DNA from: Jaapia argillacea MUCL 33604
Lineage: Eukaryota > Basidiomycota > Agaricomycetes > Jaapiales > Jaapiaceae
Length of the DNA: 64,000 nt
NCBI GenBank assembly: GCA_000697665.1
Contig: KL197710.1
Location: 2,083,036 to 2,147,035, forward strand
Reading direction: 5' to 3'
This document shows, one piece after another, positions 1 through 11,186 of this stretch (position 1 is its first letter; the number at the start of each line of letters is the position of its first letter). Made by a program: the position numbers and the translations under genes. A model generated the notes under the pieces. The model did no database searches, was not told where the DNA came from, and saw only the letters and a program-made list of their open reading frames with translations.

Positions 1-1435
1 TTCGTTGCATAGATTCATGAGCTCTTGTAAAGTGGATGTCGTATCTAGTCGACACTCGGATAAGTGTGAGGTTCCCAAAAACACATCTCGTTCTTCTTCG
101 ACTTCTGAGTTGGGCTTCCATACCACATTGGGACATGATGAAGATGACGGCGATGAGGAGGAAGGAAGGAAGAGTTGGTTGAACGAATGGTATGCCTCGG
201 GTCCGCCGAAGGAGGAAGCTAGGTACCACGTGGAGGTCACATCGTCGTGAGTTGATGATATCGAGTGAGAATGTGTAGACACAGCAACTTGAAGGAAGTG
301 AGAGAGGGACTTTAAGACGGCGGATTTCGACTGGGGTGCAATGAATCATCAACAATCTTTATGATAAACTTCAATCCGGGGGACTTACCCCAGGAGATAA
401 CACAACGCTTGCTGTGGAGGTAGCCTGGACAGGGCCGGAATCTAAAATACCACCCAAACATCAGATCAAATTCCATCCTCTAGGAAGGCCCCAACAACTC
501 CAAAACCAACTCACCTCCAACCTCTCCAAACTTGGTGCCAGCGTTCAATATCCCCAGATACCCAGCCAAAACCCTCTTCCCATGGGTATCTCTCCCGCTC
601 GTATCATCCCAGCCTTCTACTACGAGATCAGGGAAAAGGTCGAGGAAGATGTCGAGGAACCGAATGGCATCTATTCGGATTTCGGGGAATATGTGGGTTT
701 GGGCTGACGTGGTAAATAGGAGGAGGAGAGACGAGTGGGGGGCGAGTGCTTCCTGTGGAATGGAGTTAGTTCGCTGAAGGTGGGTATGAGTGAGAGGTGG
801 GGCTGTACCGAGGGGATTTGAGGAAGAAGCCAGGAAAAAAATGAGATCAGTGCTTTGCGAACACTGGCGTCCTATGTCAGCGTCAGTGATTGACGGTGGA
901 TGAGAGATGAATATTTGATACCTCATCACCAATGAGACGTACGCAGGCGGCGAGAAGATTTTTCAGTCCGGGTTCAATCAATTCGGGGTGTTCGTCAAGT
1001 AGCTCCCGAAGTCCATGCAGCGCATCTAATGGCGCATGTTATTCAGCGAATGTGATCCCGAAGGGAAGTTGAGAGACACACCCTTTCTAGCATTGGCGTT
1101 ATAATGCTTTAGATTGGATATGAGGTCGTCAAGGGTAAGGCGTCGTTTGGTGGTAGGCGCGCTCGAATCCTTTTCCACTGCGATGCTTTGTGTTGGTAAT
1201 GCAATCGCTGTAATAGTATATCAGCGAATGTGAACGGATCTGGGTATGGGTTCCTCACAGCGAGCTTTGAAAGAGGTATCGACGGCATTGGAAGCGGCTT
1301 GTTTGCCTTTACCAAGTTTTAACTTGGCTTTCTGTGTATGGACATGGTGAGCAAGTTGCTTTCCACAGCGTAGACAATTGGAACTACCGAGAAGTCTGCT
1401 GTCCGTTCCTTCTTTTTCCTGGTAGCTTTGGGCAT
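1..1435 (-). CDS. IPI1: Pre-rRNA-processing protein Ipi1/TEX10 family, 3' end outside window
   Basis: Component of the nuclear Rix1-Ipi complex, which acts in ITS2 processing and 60S ribosome maturation. The gene reads right to left from an ATG at 1433-1435. Its lysine-rich start (MPKATRKKKER) is split by an intron and continues as KAKLKLGKGKQAA, then LDDLISNLKHYNANARK, then a HEAT-like stretch containing ELLDEHPELI, and then FPEIRIDAIRFLDIFLDLFP, which is the family's most recognisable block. At least six short introns are visible, including GTGAGT at the GEVG codons and GTAAGT after VVLSPG. The last exon visible contains KSAVLKSLSHFLQVAVS and a serine-rich stretch and is still open at base 1, so the C-terminus is missing. 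Identity rests on the central block and the N-terminal pattern, and I am fairly sure of it. Confidence 0.85.
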
Positions 1436-2187
1436 CTTGTTCCAGCAGATACTCTGTGCCAAAGTCAATCCGGTGGTGGCGGAATTTTCAGATCAAGCCG
1501 CCGCGTGGCTCTCGATCGTTGTGTCTTCTTTTGCACAGCCACAACCGTCCTTTGCCGGTCAACTGTGAACCTTGATTTTTGTCCTCCGACCAGCAGGCCA
1601 GCAGTCATCCCGCTACGGTCGCGTCAATTCCGTTTGCTTCAGCTGCTTTCCCATCCTGTTGTTTGTCTCACCTCCAAGAACACGATATATTGACACACGG
1701 TACAGTTCATGTTTTCTCTGAAACGAGGCTTGCCTCGAGGCCAGCGTGGAGGAGTCGGAGGTCGTAAGGCGCCTATAAGTAAGCTCAGCCGGTCCGCTGC
1801 GAGATGTCCCTCCCCCGAGTGTACATTCAAAGCTCATCGGGCACGGTTTTCTGCCTGAACCTCTCATGCCGTCCAAATATTCTTCCCATCCATTCATCGC
1901 ATGTTTTTGGCATCCGTAGTTGTGTGGTGCTCCCTACGCCACGTTTTCGGATTCCGTTTCATCGCGTGGTCACCTGGTACACTCCTCACAGGAAGAAACC
2001 TCCTCTGATGCCAACATCCCTCTGCTCCTCGTCTTCGCGACCCAGTCCGACATTCTCCCGAGGATTGAAATGTGGTTCTTGGACTCAGGCCTTTACGACA
2101 ATGTTCCTGGAATACTCGTATAAATCTACGAGTTTCTTTATCATGTTCTTTGGCGAATAGTCCTCTTTACCCCACGACCATTCCGTT
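1436..2187. other. Divergent intergenic region between IPI1 and mannanase
   Basis: About 750 bases separate two outward-facing starts. No convincing gene is seen; the open frames here are short and lack family motifs. It presumably holds both promoters. A CCCCAC hexamer, which fits the reverse of the carbon-repressor consensus SYGGRG, lies 13 bases before the mannanase ATG, but a match of this length is expected by chance. Confidence 0.5.
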
Positions 2188-4503
2188 ATGCGAGTTGGTG
2201 TATTTGCCAGTTTGCTTGCCTTAGCTGGCGCTGCCCTGGGCAGCGCGACGAAGAGATGGTCCACCGATGTACCAAGCGGGTTTGTTACCACTAACGGGAC
2301 TACCTTTTCTCTGGACGGAAAACCCTTCGTGAGTTAAAATTTGCCACCTATTTCTAACTCCTTTGCTCACCTCTTCTTCATAGGCATTTGTCGGCACCAA
2401 TGCTTATGTGTGTCTCGCGTCAAATCCCCGTGTCGAACCTCACTAAAACTCAACTTCTATCTTTCGTAGTGGTTGCCTCTGCTCGAAAGTCAGGCAGATG
2501 TTGATTCGACACTGGCATCTATGCAAGCGGCCGGTGTCAAAGTTCTGCGCACTTGGGTTCGTTCTTTTCCAAGTTCTGTATCTATTGGCGTTGACGGACA
2601 TGGCTTTCCAAGGGCTTCAACGCCATCAACGGCTCCGAGCTCGCAAACGCCACCGCTACGAACCTGACTTACTACCAAGTAAAACCACTTTCCCCCAGAA
2701 CTCGAAGAAGTTTTTGCTGATTCTACGGGACGAACTAGCTCTGGAATAGCTCTACATGGGAGTTAAACGAAGGCCCCCAGGGTTTACAACGACTCGACTA
2801 TGTCATCGAGTCCGCAGCCAAGTATGACATCAAGATCATCCTTACGTTCACCAACAACTGGTTCGCATATCTATAGCTTCCGCTCTTAACACCGATTTTG
2901 AGTTTATTCTTTTGTATTGTTTCACCACAGGGTCGGCTATGGCGTGAGTTTGCGATATTCAAATTTCCACGAAGAGAGATGGAATCTAATTTTTATTCGC
3001 AATCCGTAGGGCGCTGAACTTTATATTAACTGGATTGTAGGCGCTCCCGCCACTCATGACGAGTTTTATACCAATCCCGCTATCGTCTCCGAATATCGTA
3101 CGTCGTACCCCACCCTTCTCCAACTCCCCGCCCGACGACTCACCATTTGGGTTGACAGAACGCTATGTCTCTACAATCGTTAACCGTTACATGAACTCTT
3201 CGGCCATCTTTGCATGGGAGTTGATGAACGAAGCTCGTTGCAGTGGTGACCTTTTGCCTTCTGGACCGAACTGCAAGCCGGGATCGGGGACATTGGCTCT
3301 CTGGTACCAACAGCAGTCGGATTATGTTCGCAGCTTGTACGTTTATTCTTCCGCCGAACATCGTGATGATTGGCTAACTAGGTTATCTAGAGATCCTTAC
3401 CATATGATCACCACCGGAGGCGAAGGCCAGTTTTACTGGGCTCAGCCAGCTACTTAGTAAATATTCCCAATATCTTTGCCGAATCCAATCTGATGTCTCT
3501 ACCCCCTCTTAGCTGGTACAACAACACTCTGGTTAGTGACTACAACTACAATGGAGAAGCGGGTGAAGACTTTGAGTCGACTTTGGGCTTGCCAAATATC
3601 GACTTCGGAACCTACGTGAGTTCTCAACCAATCCCCCCATTCCGAATCAGCGCATCTGATCGGTTTTCTGCTCGTCAGCACATGTACCCCCAAACCTGGT
3701 ATCCAGAGCTCGTAAGGCACTTTTGCTCTCATTATAAGTGGTCTGCTGATAGTTGTATCATTCCAGGATTTCCCTGGATCTAACTGGACCGTGGAGCAAT
3801 TTGGTCTTGACTGGATTGATGCTCACATTTCCAGTCAGTTTCATTTTATTGAGCAATCGTTTTTGTTGCTCAGTGGACCTCGCCTTTCTAGCTGCGATGA
3901 TGGTTGGCAAACCCCTCATCATTGAGGAATTCGGTGCTTTGGGATTGAGTACGTGTTTGCATCGGAAGGGTCCGTGACTTCGTGCTGACTCCTCTCCTAA
4001 CAGCCAACAAGACAAGCATCTACCCCGTCTGGGTCCAGGAAGCCCTCAATACCTACCATGCGTAAGTCCTCGGCAGCTTCTTGGAATTTGTTTGCATTTA
4101 TTCACATCGAATCCATTTCCATTTAGCGGGTACGCATATGCCTTCGTTCCACTGACATTATAACGTTGCTCACGCCGAGTTTGCAGTATCATGCCCTGGC
4201 AATGGGGTCAATTGAACTTGACGGAGCCTACACACATTCTCAAATATGCTGATGAGATTTTGGACGGGGTAAGTTACCGGCATCCTAGTCCCCCCCTTCC
4301 CTAACCTGGATAGTAAGCGCTTGTACTCATGAACTCTACTTTTAGGCCACACCTAATGACGGATACGCTTTCTATCCCAATCAAACGGATGTTTGGAACA
4401 TTCTTCTGTGAGTCATCTTTCACAGCCCGTTCTCGATACAATATTTAATGTGGACCATGTGCGTAGGAACGCTGCCGCTGTCCAGGAGTCGAGATCTGGA
4501 TAA
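2188..4503 (+). CDS. Secreted endo-beta-1,4-mannanase, GH5 subfamily 7
   Basis: Predicted to cut internal beta-1,4-mannosidic bonds of mannan and glucomannan outside the cell. The product is about 426 residues once a dozen or so short introns are removed. It starts with a signal peptide (MRVGVFASLLALAGAALG) and goes straight into the GH5 barrel: FVGTNAYWL near residue 49, LRTWGFNAING near 82, and FAWELMNEAR near 200, whose NE supplies the acid/base glutamate. HMYPQTWYP follows near 297, and PLIIEEFG near 335 carries the nucleophile glutamate. Several NxS/T sites fit a secreted glycoprotein. There is no cellulose-binding module or Ser/Thr linker, so it is a catalytic-domain-only form. The start is the only ATG that gives the signal peptide, and the stop TAA follows QESRSG. 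The GH5_7 assignment is firm; exact substrate preference is inferred from the family. Confidence 0.92.
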
Positions 4504-4923
4504 AAAAGAATTGGGGACTGGAGTGAAGGAAGACGGACATGGTTAATGCAACTTACAAACAAATTTGTGCTACGTGCTGAGCATTGTGATGAACGAAATT
4601 TGGCCACGAATCCTCTGTTCTACGATCATGAAAAATAACGACTTGTGCACTATGGAAGAACGAAGGCGTGCAGCAGATAGATACGGTCATGTCAGTCGCC
4701 ACAAATGTTTGTCGGCCAGATGTATGGTCCTGTAACACTGGTTTTGATGAGGGTGGAATGTCTCATGTAATACTCAAACTAACTTACACTACAAGTCTAA
4801 GTAACGCGAGTGATGGTCAAGCCACGGAACGGAGTGACTGAGCATGCACCGTTCGCTGGTCTAGGTGGGTTGTCTGGGTAGATGTCAGACATTTTGCAAG
4901 TCGTGTCCTGCCAGACTTTCAAG
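4504..4923. other. Convergent 3' region, no gene seen
   Basis: This stretch lies between the ends of the mannanase (plus strand) and a small unknown gene (minus strand). I see only untranslated or intergenic sequence; no open frame here shows a domain. Confidence 0.4.
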
Positions 4924-5440
4924 CTAACATGAGCGCTGAGTATCAAATCTGAAATAGTATTGAGAAGGGGGCAAGAGATACTTACGTGAGGCGAGCCTCC
5001 TTTCCGTGCTGCTTGACCATGTAATTGTATGCCGAACCCGCAGTTAAAACGAGTGAAATATTTTCGCCCCCATACAGCAGCACCATAGCATCCATGGATG
5101 TTTCCAGGTCGTTCTCGGACCGTAGAATATGCAGCGTCGCGGATTGACGAGAGTCGTTGACGAACTCGAAGAGTACCTCAAAGGGTACGGTGCTCGTAGG
5201 CATCGGAGCGCCCTCAAGATGGACGGGGACCAGAAAGAAACCGTGTCCACGTCCCCGGTGTAGGTCCACTGATACATCATAAGTCAATATGTTCGAGGTA
5301 CTCATAGAAGGTTGCACAATGGATTGAGTCACTTGCCTCTCGTAAATTACCCTTTGATAGCTATTCCGGGGGTAGGAAGATCGGTCGGCAACCCTTTTCA
5401 TCCGAATCCTTATTGTTCTGTCGTCGCGAACTATCTCCAT
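4924..5440 (-). CDS. Small protein of unknown function
   Basis: A 152-codon open frame on the minus strand, followed by a GTAAGT donor after the codons for KEARL. Splicing to the TTTCAG acceptor adds a short tail (FDTQRSC) before a TAG. The visible protein has no signal peptide or membrane segment. The part after the internal methionine near residue 46 (MSTSNILTYDVSVDL) looks like an all-beta sandwich with alternating hydrophobic residues: GFFLVPVHLEGAP, FEVLFEFVNDS, NISLVLTAGSAYNYMV. The true start could be that second methionine, near 5305. I do not recognise the family. The fold-like pattern and the clean splice junction are the only support. Confidence 0.5.
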
Positions 5441-5712
5441 GGGTAGATCAGGGTCAGCAAGTTGAACAGATATTCACACAGCAATCCAAGTTATGGAGGA
5501 AAGTCAGAACCCAGAGTAGGATTTTCATTGAGCAGGAGCTGACATGGCAAAAAGCCGAGAGGCTATGCATCGGAAAGGAGATTCAGATATGATTGCACTA
5601 CGCGACGACACGGAAAAAATCAAACATATCTGAAGGGAAACGATCATGTGACGGAGTGGAGCTTCGAAAAGCACAGGCCGGTGGAATCTGATACGGTCCA
5701 TGAACAGAGGCT

Positions 5713-6429
5713 TCAACCCAAGCTATGTGGGGGTTCCCATCCATCGGCCCGCATCCTCTGCAAAATCCTGAGAATGTTCCTACAATCATCGATACCGGAA
5801 TGATGCCTTCCCTCGAGTTTCAGGCGCAAGCGATGGAGCATCCCCGCCATGCCTTTCCCATTCATGCCATATTGCTTCCTGAACTCGGTCTTGATGTTAA
5901 TCCATCGATTGCACATGTTTTCCATGTGTGGGGCTGGAAGGTCGGGTGCTGAGAGCGAGAGCTGTAGCGGCAGCATCGTCTTCAAATCCCAGTCACCACA
6001 CGCCACGAATGCGTATGAAGATGGCTCGCTCGGAAGGTTATGCGAGATCATGAATTCTCGAAAGCGAGCCCAAACTTGAGGGAATGGATCGGCAGCATCC
6101 ACTGTTTCCTACACAAAACGGTCAGATAATATTGCCTCGTGTCAATAACGTTGTCAACGCGCCTGTTTGATTCCAGTCAACCCTGTGCAGAACGAAGTCA
6201 AGGTTGGGTGCAGGAGGGGTCGAACGTATTCGTGGAATGTAGCCTGGACTTTATCCTGGCTGAAGTCATACAAAATGGTCGGAAACTCTATGATTTCCAT
6301 CTCTCGACGAGGGAATTTGGATTCATCGCAAGTGGCTTCGAAGTCGAGGACGAGCAGATATTTCAAAGTCATTCTAGTAGGTCGCTGTCTTGCAAGTGAT
6401 GGAACAGTCCGTGGCAGTCTGGCCGCCAT
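5713..6429 (-). CDS. ERI-1-like 3'-5' exonuclease (DEDDh family)
   Basis: Predicted RNA 3'-5' exonuclease of the Eri1/THEX1 type. In other eukaryotes these trim histone mRNA ends and 5.8S rRNA and restrict small-RNA silencing. Two exons encode about 215 residues. Motif Exo I is LVLDFEATCDE near residue 26, Exo II is ACGDWDLKTM in the second exon, and Exo III is HHSGIDDCRNI, giving the full DEDDh set. The block TGLTGIKQA before the intron and ADPFPQVWARFREF after it are typical of the family. No SAP or other RNA-binding extension is seen, so this is the short form. The start could be residue 1 (ATG at 6427-6429) or the methionine of MTLKYLLVLD. Family assignment is firm; the in vivo substrate cannot be told from sequence. 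Confidence 0.85.
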
Positions 6430-6713
6430 TAGGTTTTAGTACTAAGGACTTGCCAAGGAAAGGTGAGTCGAAACAAAATAGTCTCAGGAGACCGGTACCG
6501 ACGTGATGCCATACTAGCATTTTGCACACTAAATCCTAAGTTCCACGCCTTAATCTGACCGAAGTCAATTGGTGAGCCCGAAATGCACACCTGTGCGTGG
6601 GCATTACAGTCATTGCAAGATATTATGGTACATAACTGACAGCCAAGGACGTATACGATGGGTCATCAAAAATCGTGAGGAAAGCAACCAAACTCTCGAT
6701 CGTGAGGTCCAAA

Positions 6714-7462
6714 CTAGTTACCCCATCGGAAGAATGGCTTCTTCATGAAGTCGACCTTCAGGTTGAGGCAAAGCATGTCGTCCTCTTCCGCCGTATAACC
6801 TCGGACGGCAACGGTGAACTTGGCTAGGGAACAAGTCAGAACAATGACCCTCCGATCGGAGAAAAGTGTAAACGAACCTTGGGGTATTTCCCTGGGTAAA
6901 GCGACAGTCTGAGTTATGTCGTACGGTCCGGCTGAAACGGGACACTGGACAGAGGCGTTGGCGTTGCGACTATAGTCAGAGTAAGCATGCAGACACGAAT
7001 CTAGATTGACGGAGATGACGAACGCTTCCTCGCAAACGTCAAACCGCTTCTTAAGGAGTTGAACAAGGCCAAGTTTGACGACTACGTCAGCATAGGCACC
7101 TTCCTGATAGAATAATCAGAAATATCGAGGAGTTAGGTGCAGATATGTGCTGACCGCAACGTCTTCGACCACTATCGCTTTCACGTTCACAGTCAGATCT
7201 TCTCCGGGCTTGGGGGGATCTGGTGTGACGGAGATCGACTCTATCTGAACCGGGTCGGTAGGCAGTCCTAAGTTCACATGCTATCAGTTGCTGCCAGAGA
7301 AAGAAAAACGTAGGATGCCCTACCACAATCAGCCCAGTCCCAGCCGGCGGTTGTACGGATAGGAGTATCCGTTGGAACCAACCTTTGCTGCTCTTGCAAA
7401 TTCGCAGATGTAACTCCAGCAAGTGCAAGAGCGAAAAGAGCAACGATTGAGAGGCGCGCCAT
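6714..7462 (-). CDS. Secreted ML-domain lipid transfer protein (NPC2 / PG-PI transfer type)
   Basis: Predicted to bind and move sterols or phosphatidylglycerol/phosphatidylinositol in the secretory pathway or vacuole. Five exons encode about 177 residues, beginning with a signal peptide (MARLSIVALFALALAGVTSA). The ML core follows: WDWADCGLPTDPVQIESI, TPDPPKPGEDLTV, then YADVVVKLGLVQLL, FDVCEEA, NASVQCPVSAGPY, ALPREIPQAKFTV and DDMLCLNLKV. The cysteines at ADC, DVCEE, VQCP and MLCL match the family's disulphide positions. The start is the ATG directly before the signal peptide and the stop is the TAG after FFRWGN. Length and motif order fit the fungal PG/PI-TP group well. Confidence 0.9.
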
Positions 7463-7921
7463 GGGGTAGAGCAGTTGTTTGTGGTGGGAGAAGAGAGAAA
7501 CTCTGACGTAACGAGAACCGAACTTGAAGCGCTGCAGGAGAAGTCACGGGCGGGTCACGCATGGGTCACAGGCCTGTGCCGTGAGAAATGAGTTCCATAT
7601 TGGCACTCCTGCTGCGGGCTGTGGGTCGGCTGTGGGTCGGCGCCACCGTTCACTGCAAAGTAGTGACCTTTTGTAACGAACACCCTACGACAGGCCTGGT
7701 TGCCCACCACACAATATAATAGATCTTGGTCCGTTTTCTATGCTCTTACAAGCTGATGCATGCGCTGACGCACTCTCCCTCCAAGAGGATATCCAGATAA
7801 TTCCTTACTAGGTCTCCTTGGTCACTGCGCTACTTTACTCGTCTCTAAGGCGCCTCTACAACTTCCCGTCTCTCTTTCCATACCATCAGATTCTTTCACC
7901 CTACACCTCTCTCCGCCCAGA
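7463..7921. other. Divergent promoter region
   Basis: About 460 bases between outward-facing starts of the NPC2-type gene and the membrane-protein gene. No gene is seen. It holds an 11-base direct repeat listed separately and a pyrimidine-rich tract shortly before the plus-strand ATG, as is common in fungal promoters. Confidence 0.5.
7617..7638 (+). repeat. 11-base tandem direct repeat
   Basis: The unit GGCTGTGGGTC occurs twice in a row with no change, inside the shared promoter. It may be a protein-binding site or simple slippage; nothing more can be said. Confidence 0.6.
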
Positions 7922-9224
7922 ATGAAGCCTCGAGACTATTGCTGCTGTGCCATTCCAATAATCAATGCCGGGATCTATGCCGTTTTGACTGAGCAGCTTG
8001 TCCTTGCAATCCTTACTGGCACTCTCGCGGTGGCTACCCCTCATCGTGAGTGGGATAACTTCTCCATCTCCATCCAAAGTCCACAGATCTCACACTCAAG
8101 TCTGTTTGATCCGATTATAGTTGTCGGTGCTGCTACACCGATGTTCGCGCCATGGATCCTAGCCATCATCTGCTATGTAACAGCTGGCTTGCAAATTCTC
8201 GGCTTCTTGGGTGTCGCACAAGTAGACTCTTCCCTTTTGTGTCTTGACACAATACTGATCATTAACTAGGGAAAGCATATCATGTATAGACGATACGTGA
8301 CTCTACACATCATGACGACTCTCGGAGCATTCTCCGTCGCCGCAGTTTGGATTGCCATATCAGCATCCAGGCATTCCACTGCGCAGACACAATGTCAGTC
8401 AGACTTCTTCTCCAACTCCACCACAGCCACTACCGAGAGTCAAACTCTTTGCAATATATTCCCTTGGGTCAATGTCGGCCTCATGGGTGGCCTCTGGCTC
8501 GTCTTGGCTATCGCTCAGGTACGAGTTCTAGCACTTTTGATCGTATTTTTTTTCACATTCTTTCTAGTTTTATTTCTATATCGTCCTTTCATCATTTGGG
8601 AAAGCCCAAAGGGAGGCACTAGCGAAGTACGACTCAGTTTATGATGCTTCCAAGCCTCTCACCAATGATATCCCGCTGAATGATCGATCGGACCCATGGA
8701 ATGCTCGTCTATCCTCGGACTCTCTCCCCGACCAAAATGGGCGCGACTTGGGCCCCAGTAGACGCGACAGTGCTGCGAGCGTTTCGACCATCCTTGGAGA
8801 CAAGAAGCAGGAACCTCAACCCGCATTTGCGGGGCCGAGCGTATATGACCCAGAAAGCCAAAACTATCCACCACCAGGACGACAAGCCTCCGTTAACCAC
8901 GGACCCCCACAGCCTCAGTACGCTTACACCCAAGAACCTGGGCCGACACCTCAGTACAGCGACTATTACTATGGCGGAGCCCATGAAGGAGGAATGGAAC
9001 CACCTGAACGTGCTCAGGCTCATCCAGGTCAGCTCTGATTTCTTCCGCCGGTTCATGGGTCACAGGACGCTGTCGTCGGCACTCGTCGTCGCATGCGGGT
9101 CTGTTGATACCATACCTTCTGATTTACCATCCCATGCTGACTTTGTTTCCACCGACTAGCCGAAGGCTCCTTCCACCGCAAGACTCCCCGACGGGCCAGC
9201 GCGTCGGGTGATTTTGACTCCTAG
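7922..9224 (+). CDS. Four-helix membrane protein with long proline-rich cytoplasmic tail
   Basis: Predicted integral membrane protein of unknown role. The first exons encode MKPRDYCCCAIPIINAG, a hydrophobic helix, a second helix (APWILAIICYVTAGLQ), a third (THe segment after HIMTTLGAFSVAAVWIAIS), an extracellular-type loop with two cysteines and NST glycosylation sites (FFSNSTTATTES), and a fourth helix (NVGLMGGLWLVLAIAQ). This is a tetraspanin-like layout, but no CCG signature is seen in the large loop. The C-terminal half is polar and rich in Pro, Gln and Tyr (YPPPGRQASVNHGPP, PQYSDYYYGG), ending in a basic tail before TAG. Introns interrupt the reading frame at least four times. The CCC cluster near the start could be palmitoylated (inference). 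Not assigned to a named family. Confidence 0.75.
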
Positions 9225-9761
9225 TTCTTTAGTCGTCCCACATAGTTCGCTCTTCCCCATGCCGCACTTTGTACTTAGCTAGCAATCGGACTTTGGTTTC
9301 CACAATCCAGACATTTTTTGATCGTATCATGACTTGCACCTTGGTCCTCGGCGAATGAACACCGCACACTGAATTCACTCTAAGGTTCAAATTAGAAAAC
9401 CTTGTATTGTTTCAGAAGTTTCAGAAATCCCTATGGCTACACCTGATCTAGATGGGGGACGAAGCAAGAGAGCAATGTATGCACAGCATGTAAGTTGAGA
9501 CTAGCTCAATATGTACCTGCCAACGACCCTCCTCGACCTCCAATGCCTCTGCCTGAGAAGGACTATGAAAGGGTATTGCGCACTGGGCGCGACGAGGAGG
9601 ATCGCCAGGAGAAATAAAATAGACAATGTACACCAGACACTGATAATTGAAAGCGATAATGAGATGCACGAGAAAAGCAGTTAAAATGTTGATACGGGAA
9701 TCGATGTGTGCTTTTTTCAACATGACCATGAGAGAACGCCTTGGATGGGTGGGCGGGCGTT
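9225..9761. other. Convergent 3' regions, no gene seen
   Basis: Lies between the ends of a plus-strand and a minus-strand gene. Open frames here read through the complement of the neighbouring 3' end and show no motif. Confidence 0.4.
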
Positions 9762-10765
9762 CTAATCGAAGGTCCAAGCCATGCCTGAGATACGACCAAC
9801 GGAAGGGTCGGCGAGGATGTCGAAGGCGGAGGGCGAAAAGTCGAGATCGGTGAGGGCACAACCAGTGCAGCGATCGGTGATCGTAACAGTCACACTCTTG
9901 CCCTGATCTGTAGAGCGGAGGCAAAAAATTTCAGAAAAAGACAAATACATGTTTGAGAAAATGGTGACATACAGGTAGCAGTCACCTGCCTTCCACAAAC
10001 GGGGTTGTTGTTGGGATTCGCTCCGTCGTAGCCGCTAGAGGAGTGGGATAAGAAGAAATATAACAGAAAACGAGTGAAAACATACGGGAATGTATCGTAC
10101 AACAAGTGAGAAACGGCCGCAATGTGGTCGGAATCAGTATTGGTGATGCCGCATGACCCCAAGCCAGTGGCATAAAAAGTACCTAATCGTGAGAGATAAT
10201 GAGTCACGATGGCGACGAAGAGAGAGAGAATGTCGAAACACATACCCTGGCCAATATTGGTACCTTGGAGGTAACTGGGAACGTTTCCCCCACTACCCCC
10301 AGACGACGGCGGAGAACTAGTGGCCGGAGGAGGTGGAGCCTGCTGTGTGGTGGGAGAAGGGGCAGGGGGAGGAGTGAAGGTAGTGGTCGGCGCGGGAGGG
10401 GGAGAGTTCGTCGAGGGATCCGCCTGAGCAGTGGTGGAAGGTTCAGGAGTGGGAGAGAATGAAGATGACGATGTAATCACAGTCGGTGACGGAGCAACAT
10501 TCGCTACCGGACCACTGGACGTTGCCTCAGCAGTGGCACTGGATGAGGTGCTCCGGACTTTGCATCGGCCGTTCCCCCTCTTTCTGGGGCGCTGAATGGT
10601 GGGAGCCACGACCTCGGCGACAGCACGTATGGCCTCTTCGATGGGGGCCACTCGAGCAGCGACGTTTCGGTGATGGGCAATATTCCGGTGAACATAAGGA
10701 GTTGCTAAAGACGTCACAGAGAGTGCCAGGGAGAGCAGGACAGCGAGATTTGCGAGGGCAAACAT
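9762..10765 (-). CDS. Secreted RlpA/barwin-like double-psi beta-barrel protein
   Basis: Secreted protein with a C-terminal double-psi beta-barrel of the RlpA/expansin-like superfamily. The first exon encodes a signal peptide (MFALANLAVLLSLALSVTSL), a basic segment, and then a long Ser/Thr/Pro-rich linker (residues about 75-165) with runs such as PPPAPTTTFTPPPAPSP, probably O-glycosylated. Short exons then give GTFYATGLGSCGITN, SDHIAAVSHLLYD, NPVCGRQVTAT, SVTVTITDRCTGCAL and DLDFSPSAFDILAD, ending GMAWTFD before TAG. The DRCTGC element and the DLDFSPSAF element are hallmarks of this fold. There is no expansin cellulose-binding domain. Relatives in mushrooms are often cell-wall or plant-interface proteins, but enzymatic activity is unproven for most. 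It faces away from a small plus-strand gene. Confidence 0.85.
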
Positions 10766-11186
10766 GGCAAGTGATGTGAAAAAAACGAGGGTCTGAACGA
10801 GTGACGAGGGTGTAAGGTCTCCGAAGGACTCTTTAAAAAGTGAAAAGCCAAAACCTGCGAGGACGAAATCGGGTCAGCGAGATGATCATGATATAAATCA
10901 CGAGGGGAACGAGGATCGGGGTGTGGTAAGGTCGCCAGGACCCCCGATTTTGGGGAGGGATGGATTAACGCACCTGGGCCGTTCGTGAGGAAAGATGTTG
11001 TTGAAACTGCGCCGAGCGGGATGGTCGTTAAAATAGGGCGCTAAATTGGGCTATGGTTACTTGTTTGCACTCCGAGCTTCTTTTGTCCACCTTCATTCTT
11101 TCTTCCTCGGCAATCGTATTCTTCCGCTGGCCGCTGTTACCAAGGCACAATAAACGTTTAGGCTGCCATGCGCCTAGCCAAAATCC
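10766..11186. other. Divergent promoter region
   Basis: About 420 bases upstream of the RlpA-like gene and of the putative small gene on the other strand. No gene is seen. Confidence 0.45.

Noticed and set aside
480-780. Plus-strand open frames over the IPI1 gene
   Set aside because: They are the complement of the conserved FPEIRIDAIRFLDIFL exon and show no motif of their own.
2164-2176. Carbon-repressor-like CCCCAC site before the mannanase start
   Set aside because: A six-base degenerate match is expected by chance many times in this window; no clustered second site was seen.
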